NCBI GenBank assembly: GCA_002416505.1
Contig: DIAM01000001.1
Span: 1 to 64,000 of the forward strand
From: Gammaproteobacteria bacterium UBA5078
GTDB lineage: Bacteria > Pseudomonadota > Gammaproteobacteria > Pseudomonadales > Pseudohongiellaceae
Direction: 5' to 3'
DNA length: 64,000 nt
Below are positions 1-7,689 of the stretch, one piece after another. Both the position numbers and the translations under genes were made by a program. How positions within the stretch are numbered: the first letter of the stretch is position 1; every line of letters starts with the position of its first letter. The notes beneath the pieces are model-generated. The model was given only the letters and a program-made list of their open reading frames with translations. It searched no databases and had not been told where the DNA came from.

Positions 1-122
1 GTACTAAAGCGGGGGAAAGGTCACTCAATCCAGTGATCGCTGGCGCAGCGATGGCCTTCTCGTCTTTGACAGTCGTCAGCAACGCCAATCGACTAAGACT
101 ATTTAAAGCGAACACTCATTAA
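1..122 (+). CDS. copA: Copper-translocating P-type ATPase, C-terminal fragment (gene begins outside window)
   Basis: The reading frame using positions 3-5 as its first full codon is open from the window edge to a TAA at 120-122 and gives 39 residues. They contain AAMAFSSLTVVSNANRLR, which resembles the last transmembrane helix and tail of CopA-type Cu(+)-exporting P1B ATPases, where an 'AMALSS..V..NALRLR' pattern is typical. The catalytic domains lie to the left of the window. The cupredoxin gene starts 13 bases after the stop, so the two are probably co-transcribed as a copper detoxification unit. Assignment rests on this short tail plus the neighbour; another heavy-metal P1B ATPase is possible. 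Confidence 0.8.
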   Translation, partial: TKAGERSLNPVIAGAAMAFSSLTVVSNANRLRLFKANTH

Positions 123-135
123 AAGGAACTGGATT

Positions 136-489
136 ATGCTGATTATCAATATTGCCGGCTTGGCCCTAATAGCACTCATCGTGTGGTGGTTCTGGCTCTA
201 TAAGCCTAAGGAAGCTGTTCTCACAGACTCCGATATAGTGATCAAAGTGGAAAACGGTGTGTACCAACCCTCGCGCCTGAAAATAGCGGCAGATACACCA
301 ATGACGCTCTACTTTCAACGAATGGACCCTTCACCCTGCGCCGAAACTGTACAGTTTCCCGATCTCGAGATCAGCGCAACATTGGCCTTGAATGAGAAGG
401 TCCCCATCGCAATCCCTGCCCTTGCCCCTGGCAAGTACGCCTTTCATTGCCAGATGCAAATGTATAAAGGGGAGTTACATGTCGAGTAA
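136..489 (+). CDS. Membrane-anchored cupredoxin-like copper-binding protein
   Basis: A 117-residue protein. Residues 1-21 form one hydrophobic segment (signal anchor), followed by a short basic KPK stretch and a periplasmic beta-rich domain of about 90 residues. Candidate copper ligands are the Cys in SPCAETV and the Cys/Met cluster in FHCQMQMYKG near the C-terminus, the arrangement seen in the small cupredoxin_1 family proteins often found beside CopA ATPases. An AAGGA ribosome-binding site lies just before the ATG. It probably binds copper exported by the upstream ATPase, or buffers it at the membrane surface. Family assignment is by motif; the specific role is inferred from the neighbour. 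Confidence 0.8.
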   Translation: MLIINIAGLALIALIVWWFWLYKPKEAVLTDSDIVIKVENGVYQPSRLKIAADTPMTLYFQRMDPSPCAETVQFPDLEISATLALNEKVPIAIPALAPGKYAFHCQMQMYKGELHVE

Positions 490-725
490 CTGAAAAAAAA
501 TTGAATAGCACAGACACTCTATATAAAAACCTTGATAGGTATTCACCAAAACAATGGTTAGTTTCTAATTACCGGAGAATTCTCATTGATACTGGCACTA
601 CGCGTGCTGCCCACTCAATGAAGTGAATCTCTCACCTAGGAAACGGCTCTAAAGCGAGCGAATGGACAAATTTTTTAAAACTAGAACCTTACCCTTGATT
701 ATTATTTACGTTAGTCCGCTATTTT
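490..725. other. Intergenic region between convergent cupredoxin and integrase genes
   Basis: AT-rich, 236 bases, no convincing reading frame, tRNA or strong terminator hairpin. Several A/T runs are present (for example near 492-500 and 671-680). It separates the copper genes from the integrase gene, which ends at 726. Confidence 0.5.
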
Positions 726-2009
726 TTACAAGGTGTCCAAATGATCAGCCCATATCTGTAACCATGTACGGCATTCTCGATCATAACTGTGCAAATCGTA
801 AGTTCCTTCTATCCCTTTTCTAGCATGCCCAAGTACAGCCTCTGCGACTTCGCTCGGGCACTGCAATCTAGAAAGCCCCGTCCTTACGGACCGTCTTAAA
901 TCATGAGGCGTCCACGAATCGATATTTAACATTTGTCCTGACTTTCGTAGCACCCAGGAATGCTCCGACAAAGATTTCTGAGTCAGATGAAAATTTGAAG
1001 ACCCGGACCTAAACAGATATTCCCCGTTTTCTGGTTTAATAGAGACTAAATACGCTATCGCTTGGCGCGGCAGTTGAATATAGCGCTCCACATCAGTCTT
1101 GGACTCACTAATTCGTAAAGTTGAGTTCTTGAAATCTATATCTTTAATCTTGATCGCACATATTTCCCCAGTTCTACATCCTGTCCACAGCGTCAATCTT
1201 AGAATCGATTTATGTTTTGGCCGAAAAGCAGAATTGGGTAACCAAGCTAAAAACTGTGAGAGCTCATTATCGGAAAGCACTCTCCTTCCTTTATTACTAG
1301 TTAATTTAACCTTTGTTTGCCTTAAGCTGGCCTTGGCAAGTAGGGCTGGGTTCGCAAATGAATCGGAAAACTTTCCATTGCCAATTGCAAATTCATACGC
1401 GGACGAAAATTCACGAAGTACGTTTCCGGCTTGGACTTTCGCTCCTCGCTCAATGATTCCACTCACTAAATCAACCACATCTTGTCTAGTAATTTCCATT
1501 GCTAGCTTGTCGCCCAACTTCACGACTACATCAGCATAAAGAGTCCGCCTAGTTTCATTTTGACCTTTCTTCTTTCGAGCTCCTGCGATGACTTTCCCGT
1601 TTGGAGCCCTCCTATCTTCGATATAATTTTGAAGATAAAACTCTATAAGGCTAGTTACCGTAAATTGATCGACGTTATTGAATTCTCGACTAGCGCTCTC
1701 TTTCTTTTTTCGTTTCAGATCTTTCAACTCTGTAGCTGGACAAATCCCGTCACTTCTTTTGGATTTCAGATCAAGCAAGGCGGCTCTAGCCTCGACTAAT
1801 GAAATCGAAGGGAAATTCCCTATTTTCACTTGAGTTAGCTTGTTATTTATTGGACTTCGATACCTATAGAAGAAAGTCTTCGTACCAGACTTACCTGAGC
1901 GAAGATGAAGCCCCCTATACTCTCCTATATCTCTAGTTAAACTGTCATCGGGTTTCAGATTTTGAATTGTTCTAGTTGTTAGTGGTTTGCTATTCTGCTG
2001 AGTTGGCAT
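726..2009 (-). CDS. Tyrosine recombinase / P4-type integrase
   Basis: A 427-residue site-specific recombinase. The N-terminus has the DUF4102-type arm-binding domain (VKIGNFPSISLVEARAA). The C-terminal catalytic domain shows the expected set: Arg279 in TGCRTGEI, a Lys in SESKTDVER, His369/Arg372 in HDLRRS, His395 in LGHARK and the probable nucleophile Tyr404 in GTYDLHSY. Such enzymes integrate and excise genomic islands and P4-like elements. An upstream in-frame start exists at 2054, but the ATG at 2009 is preceded by GGAGC at good spacing and gives the normal N-terminus, so it was chosen. The gene is AT-richer than its core neighbours. Its promoter end faces mutS and no excisionase is visible. 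It appears intact. Confidence 0.93.
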   Translation of the reverse strand: MPTQQNSKPLTTRTIQNLKPDDSLTRDIGEYRGLHLRSGKSGTKTFFYRYRSPINNKLTQVKIGNFPSISLVEARAALLDLKSKRSDGICPATELKDLKRKKKESASREFNNVDQFTVTSLIEFYLQNYIEDRRAPNGKVIAGARKKKGQNETRRTLYADVVVKLGDKLAMEITRQDVVDLVSGIIERGAKVQAGNVLREFSSAYEFAIGNGKFSDSFANPALLAKASLRQTKVKLTSNKGRRVLSDNELSQFLAWLPNSAFRPKHKSILRLTLWTGCRTGEICAIKIKDIDFKNSTLRISESKTDVERYIQLPRQAIAYLVSIKPENGEYLFRSGSSNFHLTQKSLSEHSWVLRKSGQMLNIDSWTPHDLRRSVRTGLSRLQCPSEVAEAVLGHARKGIEGTYDLHSYDRECRTWLQIWADHLDTL

Positions 2010-2075
2010 TGTAATGCTCCGATGAATGAGCAGGCTGAATCTTGGTGAGTTCAATTAATATCACCATAACAAATA

Positions 2076-2095
2076 CTACACTTTTTGCTACACTT
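2076..2095. repeat. Two 8-bp direct repeats 12 bp apart upstream of the integrase gene
   Basis: CTACACTT occurs at 2076-2083 and again at 2088-2095, a 12-bp period, in the AT-rich gap between the integrase start and mutS. Tandem short repeats at this place are reminiscent of integrase arm-type or excisionase binding sites. The repeat is seen directly; the role is inference. Confidence 0.4.
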
Positions 2096-2198
2096 ATTTG
2101 TAAGATTTAGCGACATCTAATGACACGCGGTGAAATCCAATGAGACTCAATAGATTTATAATACCTATAAATATCAACTATATAAATGACACAACCCA

Positions 2199-4805
2199 AT
2201 GAATTCTGAAACTAATTTTTCTCAACACACACCAATGATGCAGCAGTTTCTGCGCCTCAAGGCACAGCATCCGGACGACCTGCTGTTCTATCGCATGGGA
2301 GATTTCTACGAGCTATTCTTCGACGATGCCCGCAAGGCCTCGAAGATCCTCGACATCACCCTGACCTCACGCGGCAAGACCGATGGCAAAGACATTCCCA
2401 TGTGCGGCATCCCCTTCCACGCGGCAGATCGCTACCTGGCCAAGCTCGTAGAGGCAGGCGTATCGGTGGCTGTGTGCGAGCAGATCGGCGACCCCGCTAC
2501 TAGCAAGGGACCGGTCGAGCGCGCCGTGATGAGGGTGATTACACCCGGCACCCTAAGCGATGAGGCGCTGCTCAACGAGCGCCGCGACAGTATTCTCATG
2601 GCCATTACGGGCATCCACACTGGTGAGCGCGAGAAGGGGCATTACGGGCTGGCTTGGCTCGACATCAGCAGCGGTCGCTTCGTCTTGAGTGAGGTGCACT
2701 CGTTCGAGGGCATGCTGGCCGAGATCGAGCGGGTACGCCCGGCGGAGATACTGCTCAACGAGAGCGTACAGGCGCTAGAGACATTAGAGACTCGGCAGGG
2801 CGCGAGGCGCCGCCCGCTCTGGGAGTTCGATCTGGAGAGTAGCCGCCGCAGCCTCACTCAGCATTTCGGCACCAAGGACCTGCAAGGCTTCGGCTGCGAC
2901 ACCCTAACGGTGGCATTAGAGGCGGCCGGCTGCCTGTTCGCCTATGCCTGCGAGACCCAGCGCTCGAAACTGCCACACGTGCAGACCCTGCAACTGGAGC
3001 AACCCAAGGACGCGTTGCTGTTAGATGCCGCCAGCCGCCGCAATCTAGAGTTGGACCGAAATCTGTCCGGCGGCACCGAAAACACCCTAATGTCGGTGTT
3101 AGACAATACCGCCACTGCGATGGGGGGACGCCTCCTTAGCCGTTGGCTGCATCGCCCCCTGCGCGATAAGCTCACACTCGAGTTGCGCCAACATGTCGTG
3201 GCCACCCTAATAGCACAATACCGCTTCGAGCAATTGCATCCCCTCCTCCATGAGATTGGCGACATCGAGCGCATATTGGCGCGCGTCGGCCTACGGTCCG
3301 CGCGCCCGCGGGACTTGGCGCGGCTGCGCGATGCCCTGCAAATACTGCCGCAGTTGCACAGCCTCCTGACGCAAATCATAGGCGAGAGTGAATCGCCGCG
3401 CTTGGCCGCATTGCAGACCCAGATCGCTGCCTACCCCGAGCTGGCTCAGCTCTTAGCCGGCGCGATCATCGACAATCCTCCCGTGGTGATTCGCGAGGGC
3501 GGCGTGATCGCCGAGGGCTATGACGAGGAGCTGGACGAGCTGCGTAACCTCAGCAGCAATGCGGGGCAATACCTAGTCGACCTAGAGATACAGGAGAAGG
3601 CGCGCACCGGCCTGAGCACGCTCAAGGTCGGCTATAACCGCGTACACGGCTATTACATCGAGGTGAGCAAGGGTCAGGCGGGCGACATGCCGGCCGACTA
3701 CATCCGCCGCCAGACACTCAAGAACGCGGAACGCTTCATTACGCCAGAGCTCAAGCAGTTCGAAGACAAGGTGCTCAGCGCCAACAGCAAGGCCCTGACC
3801 CGTGAGAAGGCCCTCTACGAGCAATTGCTAGAGACCATCGCCGAGGACCTCAACCCACTGCTCCTCAGTGCGGCAGCCTTAGCCGAATTGGACGTCCTCA
3901 ATAATTTCGCCGAACGCGCGCGCAGCTTAGACTTCTGTCAGCCGCTGATCAGCACCGAGCCGGGCATCCTCATCGAACAGGGTCGTCACCCGGTGGTGGA
4001 ACAGGTCAGCGACGCCAGTTTCGTAGCCAACGATGTGCAGTTCGATCCGACTCGGCAGATGTTGATCATCACCGGTCCGAATATGGGCGGTAAGTCGACC
4101 TATATGCGGCAGACGGCGTTGATCGTCTTGCTCGCGTTTACCGGCAGTTTCGTCCCGGCGCGCAGTGCGCAGATCGGGCCGATCGACCGCATCTTCACGC
4201 GCATCGGTTCCTCGGACGACCTCGCCGGCGGCCGCTCGACCTTCATGGTGGAGATGACGGAGACCGCCAACATCCTGCATAACGCAACAAAGCAGAGCCT
4301 CGTGCTCATGGATGAGGTAGGGCGCGGCACGAGCACCTTCGATGGCCTCTCTTTGGCCTGGGCCAGTGCCGTCTACATCGCCGAGCGCCTGCAGGCCTAT
4401 ACCCTGTTCGCCACCCATTATTTCGAATTGACTGCCCTGCCCGAGCAGTTTGGCAGCATCGTGAATGTGCACCTGGATGCCTCCGAGCATCAAGACGGCA
4501 TCGTCTTCCTGCATAGCGTCAAGGAGGGACCGGCAAATCAGAGCTATGGCCTGCAGGTAGCGCAATTGGCCGGTGTGCCCCTGCCGGTGATCAAGCAGGC
4601 CCGCAGCAAGCTACAGCAACTAGAGCGCGACAGTCTGGCGCAGACTCATGTCCCTGTGGCCGCCGCGAAACAACTTCCAAGACAGAACGAGCTTTTCGTC
4701 GAGCCCGAGCACCCGGTACTGACTGAGCTCAAACGCGTCAACCCAGACGATTTATCGGCCAGGCAGGCCCTCGAATTGCTCTATAAGCTCAAACTTGACC
4801 TCTGA
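2199..4805 (+). CDS. mutS: DNA mismatch repair protein MutS
   Basis: An 868-residue MutS, close to the usual 850-880. It recognises mispaired bases and small loops and recruits MutL. The mismatch-reading Phe-X-Glu motif is in GDFYELF (Phe36, Glu38). The ATPase has Walker A GPNMGGKS near residue 626 and the DEVGRGTSTFDG block near 705, and the C-terminus carries the usual dimerisation tail. The start is supported by the family N-terminus (HTPMMQQFLRLKAQHP), but no clear Shine-Dalgarno sequence precedes the ATG and the upstream 140 bases are AT-rich integrase-flank DNA. In Pseudomonas the gene lies next to cinA-recA; here an integrase occupies that side. Confidence 0.98.
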   Translation: MNSETNFSQHTPMMQQFLRLKAQHPDDLLFYRMGDFYELFFDDARKASKILDITLTSRGKTDGKDIPMCGIPFHAADRYLAKLVEAGVSVAVCEQIGDPATSKGPVERAVMRVITPGTLSDEALLNERRDSILMAITGIHTGEREKGHYGLAWLDISSGRFVLSEVHSFEGMLAEIERVRPAEILLNESVQALETLETRQGARRRPLWEFDLESSRRSLTQHFGTKDLQGFGCDTLTVALEAAGCLFAYACETQRSKLPHVQTLQLEQPKDALLLDAASRRNLELDRNLSGGTENTLMSVLDNTATAMGGRLLSRWLHRPLRDKLTLELRQHVVATLIAQYRFEQLHPLLHEIGDIERILARVGLRSARPRDLARLRDALQILPQLHSLLTQIIGESESPRLAALQTQIAAYPELAQLLAGAIIDNPPVVIREGGVIAEGYDEELDELRNLSSNAGQYLVDLEIQEKARTGLSTLKVGYNRVHGYYIEVSKGQAGDMPADYIRRQTLKNAERFITPELKQFEDKVLSANSKALTREKALYEQLLETIAEDLNPLLLSAAALAELDVLNNFAERARSLDFCQPLISTEPGILIEQGRHPVVEQVSDASFVANDVQFDPTRQMLIITGPNMGGKSTYMRQTALIVLLAFTGSFVPARSAQIGPIDRIFTRIGSSDDLAGGRSTFMVEMTETANILHNATKQSLVLMDEVGRGTSTFDGLSLAWASAVYIAERLQAYTLFATHYFELTALPEQFGSIVNVHLDASEHQDGIVFLHSVKEGPANQSYGLQVAQLAGVPLPVIKQARSKLQQLERDSLAQTHVPVAAAKQLPRQNELFVEPEHPVLTELKRVNPDDLSARQALELLYKLKLDL

Positions 4806-4840
4806 GAGGCGAATTAACTAAGCGATATCGGAAAAAGAAT

Positions 4841-4870
4841 TTTCCATGTTCGGGGCAACCTATTTATAAT
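4841..4870 (+). promoter_or_regulatory. Candidate sigma-70 promoter of fdxA
   Basis: A perfect TATAAT at 4865-4870 with TTTCCA (4 of 6 matches to TTGACA) at 4841-4846 and an 18-bp spacer, about 50 bases before fdxA. A 7-bp inverted repeat (GGGGCAA 4852-4858, TTGCCCC 4870-4876) surrounds the -10 element and could be an operator or, as RNA, a stem after mutS. Confidence 0.5.
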
Positions 4871-4922
4871 TGCCCCCTTTGAATGACCCCCGACTACTCG
4901 GGCCTAGTGAGATGGAGAGATC

Positions 4923-5255
4923 ATGACATTTGTTGTTGGCGAAAATTGCATACTTTGTAAGCACACAGATTGTGTGGAAGTATGCCCCGTGGACTGTTTC
5001 TATGAAGGCCCAAATTTCCTAGTCATCCACCCAGACGAGTGTATCGACTGCGCGCTATGCGAGCCCGAGTGCCCGGTGGACGCGATCTACGCCGAGGACG
5101 AGTTGCCCGACGATCAGCAACAGTTCCTAGCGCTCAATGCGGAACTCGCCGAAAAATGGCCCAATATCACCGAGATGAAACCCGCCCTAGAGGATGCCGA
5201 GAAGTGGAAGGGTGTGCCCGGCAAGCTTGAACATCTAATCAAAGAAGCCGAATAG
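4923..5255 (+). CDS. fdxA: 7Fe ferredoxin FdxA
   Basis: A 110-residue seven-iron ferredoxin of the FdxA type carrying one [3Fe-4S] and one [4Fe-4S] cluster for low-potential electron transfer. Cysteines at 9, 12, 17, 21 and 25 (CILCKHTDCVEVCPVDC) and at 40, 43, 46 and 50 (CIDCALCEPEC) give the two cluster motifs; the acidic C-terminal extension of about 50 residues is typical. GGAGAG precedes the ATG. It follows mutS and converges on rpoS, the Pseudomonas order. Its redox partner cannot be told from sequence. Confidence 0.97.
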   Translation: MTFVVGENCILCKHTDCVEVCPVDCFYEGPNFLVIHPDECIDCALCEPECPVDAIYAEDELPDDQQQFLALNAELAEKWPNITEMKPALEDAEKWKGVPGKLEHLIKEAE

Positions 5256-5276
5256 TCGCCGCCTCGGCCTCTCCTT

Positions 5277-5306
5277 GGAGCCTTCTACCCTAGAAGGCTC
5301 CTCTTT
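5277..5306 (+). terminator. Rho-independent terminator of fdxA
   Basis: A perfect 10-bp stem, GGAGCCTTCT (5277-5286) and AGAAGGCTCC (5292-5301), with a 5-base loop, followed by TCTTT. It lies 22 bases after the fdxA stop and between the convergent fdxA and rpoS genes, so the hairpin may also help end rpoS transcription, though the T-run is on the fdxA side only. Confidence 0.8.
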
Positions 5307-5312
5307 AGGCTC

Positions 5313-6314
5313 TTACCAACTCTTGGCATCGAAGCCAGACTCCGACGCTAGCTCCCGCAACCTCTGCAATGCCTCTAGCTGAATCTGCCGCACGCGCTCC
5401 CGCGTGAGTCCGATCTCTCTCCCGACTTGCTCTAGTGTGCCCGCATCGTGACCATGAAATCCGAAACGCCGCACAATCACGTCGCACTGTTTGGTATTGA
5501 GCATATGCAGCCAGCTCAAAACGGCCTCGCGCACCTCGTGATTCTGTAGCATGGTGCTAGGCGCGTGCAGCTCCGACGCCTGCATCGTTTCGACGATGGT
5601 CTGCTCCTGCCCTGGCACCAATGCGCCGTCGGCCGAAATGACGCGTTCGTTGTAAGCCAGTATTCTTTGCACCTCGGCCAGTGGTTTGTTCAAGGCCTTC
5701 GCGATTTGTTCTGGCAGGCTCTCATGATCGCCCTCATTGAGACACTCGCGCGAGATGCGCAAGTAGCTATTGAGTTCCTTCACGATATGGATGGGAAGAC
5801 GGATGGTGCGAGTCTGATTCATCAAGGCGCGCTCGATGGTCTGGCGTATCCACCAAGTGGAATAAGTGGAGAAACGAAACCCGCGTTCGGGATCGAACTT
5901 CTCCACCGCTCGCAGAAGACCGAGATTGCCCTCCTGAACTAGATCTAAGAGGCTTAGGCCTCGATTGATATAGCGCCGCGCGATGCGCACCACTAGACGT
6001 AGATTACTCACTATCATGCGCTTGCGACCCGCCGCATCGCCACTGCGCGCGAGTCTTGCGAAATAGACCTCGTCGTCCGCGCTGAGTAGGCCCGCAGCTC
6101 CAATCTCGTTGAGATAGAGTCGCGTCACATCGGCCTCGCGCCTATTGCCTGCCGCTTTTTCTGCTTTCAAATCGAAGTTCTTGATCAGCTCCTTGATCGC
6201 GACTCGACTGTCTTCCCCTGCTTCGGCTTGCTGCGACCCCACAAGGTCTGCGCCCCCTTCCTTCGCTAATTGCTCCATGATGCGCTCCCTGTCATCTTGA
6301 GAATTATCGTCCAT
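5313..6314 (-). CDS. rpoS: RNA polymerase sigma factor RpoS (sigma-38)
   Basis: A 333-residue sigma-70-family factor for stationary phase and general stress; Pseudomonas RpoS is about the same length. Region 1.2 (VTRLYLNEIG), region 2 (NLGLLRAVEKFDPERGF then STYSTWWIRQTIERA) and the region 4.2 helix-turn-helix (EIGLTRERVRQIQLEAL) are all present, and there is no long region 1.1 as in RpoD. The frame is open upstream to 6437, but the ATG at 6314 has GGGAGG at good spacing and begins MDDNSQDD, so it was chosen. nlpD lies directly upstream, as in most gammaproteobacteria, with a 234-base gap that probably holds a promoter. Confidence 0.97.
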   Translation of the reverse strand: MDDNSQDDRERIMEQLAKEGGADLVGSQQAEAGEDSRVAIKELIKNFDLKAEKAAGNRREADVTRLYLNEIGAAGLLSADDEVYFARLARSGDAAGRKRMIVSNLRLVVRIARRYINRGLSLLDLVQEGNLGLLRAVEKFDPERGFRFSTYSTWWIRQTIERALMNQTRTIRLPIHIVKELNSYLRISRECLNEGDHESLPEQIAKALNKPLAEVQRILAYNERVISADGALVPGQEQTIVETMQASELHAPSTMLQNHEVREAVLSWLHMLNTKQCDVIVRRFGFHGHDAGTLEQVGREIGLTRERVRQIQLEALQRLRELASESGFDAKSW

Positions 6315-6511
6315 GAGCACCCTCCCACACGGCCATTTGGTGGACATTCGGAGAAGCCGAAAGGAGAGATGAGTGAAATATCGGTTGTGACAACGCTCGT
6401 TCCGAATCTCCAATGACAAAAATACTAGCACCGTCAATTCAGAGGGACAACCGGAAATAGTAAGAATCTCACCTAGGATAAAGATCGAACAGTCTATAAA
6501 TGGATGGCCCG

Positions 6512-6533
6512 CCTGCGCGCTAAGCGGCGCAGG
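6512..6533 (-). terminator. GC-rich hairpin after nlpD, possible terminator
   Basis: CCTGCGC (6512-6518) pairs with GCGCAGG (6527-6533), 15 bases past the nlpD stop. There is no clear T-run on the minus strand, so it may only attenuate read-through into rpoS or be an mRNA-stabilising stem. Confidence 0.35.
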
Positions 6534-6548
6534 TGCCGTGCTGCAGGA

Positions 6549-7652
6549 TTAGCGCGGGGGAAGGTATTGAATCGGGTCAGCGGGTTTACCATCGACGCGT
6601 ACTTCAAAATGCAGCAGCTGCGAACCGCGCGGGTCGGTGCCCACTTCCGCAATCTTATCGCCGGCGCGAATGCGCGCGCCCTCGGTCACTATCATATTGC
6701 TATTGTGAGAATATGCGGACAGGAAGCGTGCACTATGCCGGATGATAATTAGATCACCCTGACCTTGAATGCCACGACCAGAATACACCACATCGCCATC
6801 CGCGGCGGCGTAGACGGGTTCTCCAAGACGCCCACCAATGTCGATGCCCTTACTCGTACTCTCGGCACTCGCGCTATACCCGCGCAGCACACGCCCCTCG
6901 ACTGGCCACTGCCAGAGCACCCCTTCCACGACGCGGGTAGGCACGCTGCCCACACGACGATTCTCGACAGAGGCGGCAGGACGCGCGCCGACATTCACCG
7001 CGGGGTCGCCGGCGGGCGCTGCTGGGATTGTGGGCACATTGCTAATCGCGTTGTTGCTGACATTGCTGATGTTCACATTCAGCTCTTGATTAGGATAGAT
7101 CGTATAGGGTGGCGCGAGATTATTCGCGACGGCCAGTGCGCGATAGTCTACGGAGTAGCGCCAAGCTATTGAGTAAAGAGTGTCTCCTCGTACCACCCTA
7201 TGCATCTGCATTCCCGCTGCCGAGGGTGTTGGGCTCGCGATCGGGGCAGCTACTGAGCCACCCTGGCTCGAGGCCGCGGGGTTCGCCGGAATTGGGCTTG
7301 TCGAGGTGTCACCGCCAATAGGAGCACGTCCGATCGAGCTGCGCCCAATCGCACCAGAATCATTCGTCACATTGACGCTCACGCCTGGGGCAGGTTGCAC
7401 GCGTACCCCGGCTGCCACCGCCGGCGAGTTGCTGCTGCGCGCCGTTGCGGCTTGCACAGGCGCCGTATTATTCGTGGTGCCGGTGGTGGAGTAGATGGGG
7501 GGCGGCTCCCTCTCTAGCACACGGCTCTGATCATCGAGCGGTGCCTGATAGCGTCCACCGCATGCCTGTAGCAGCAACAAGGCCAACAACAAGCCACCGC
7601 GCCCGAGTACGACGCGGTAAGGCAGGCATAGAGATAATTTTGCTAGCAACAT
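6549..7652 (-). CDS. nlpD: Murein hydrolase activator NlpD (LysM/LytM lipoprotein)
   Basis: A 367-residue outer-membrane lipoprotein that in E. coli activates the amidase AmiC at the septum. A signal peptide ends in the lipobox LLLLQAC. A Ser/Pro/Ala-rich linker follows, then a LysM peptidoglycan-binding domain (HRVVRGDTLYSIAWRYSVD), a second linker and a C-terminal M23/LytM domain. In that domain the metal-binding residues are degenerate: the usual H-x3-D position reads GIDIGG and the HxH position reads LHFEVR. That is expected for an activator without its own hydrolase activity. Start at 7652 was chosen because it follows GGAAA and avoids overlap; 7718 would run into the DUF368 gene. Confidence 0.93.
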   Translation of the reverse strand: MLLAKLSLCLPYRVVLGRGGLLLALLLLQACGGRYQAPLDDQSRVLEREPPPIYSTTGTTNNTAPVQAATARSSNSPAVAAGVRVQPAPGVSVNVTNDSGAIGRSSIGRAPIGGDTSTSPIPANPAASSQGGSVAAPIASPTPSAAGMQMHRVVRGDTLYSIAWRYSVDYRALAVANNLAPPYTIYPNQELNVNISNVSNNAISNVPTIPAAPAGDPAVNVGARPAASVENRRVGSVPTRVVEGVLWQWPVEGRVLRGYSASAESTSKGIDIGGRLGEPVYAAADGDVVYSGRGIQGQGDLIIIRHSARFLSAYSHNSNMIVTEGARIRAGDKIAEVGTDPRGSQLLHFEVRVDGKPADPIQYLPPR

Positions 7653-7689
7653 AGGGTTTCCATTGATTCGTATAGTGAGCGCGCCTGAT

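Noticed and set aside
519..2186. CTATATAAA present at 519-527 and 2178-2186, flanking the integrase, considered as attachment-site core
   Set aside because: Nine AT-only-rich bases are likely to recur by chance in this AT-rich DNA, and neither copy is next to a tRNA or gene end.
3927..4565. 212-codon open frame opposite mutS
   Set aside because: Antisense to the MutS ATPase core, no ribosome-binding site or recognisable domain.
6549..7652. Calling NlpD an active murein endopeptidase
   Set aside because: The zinc-binding His/Asp and HxH positions of the LytM domain are replaced, as in activator-type proteins.
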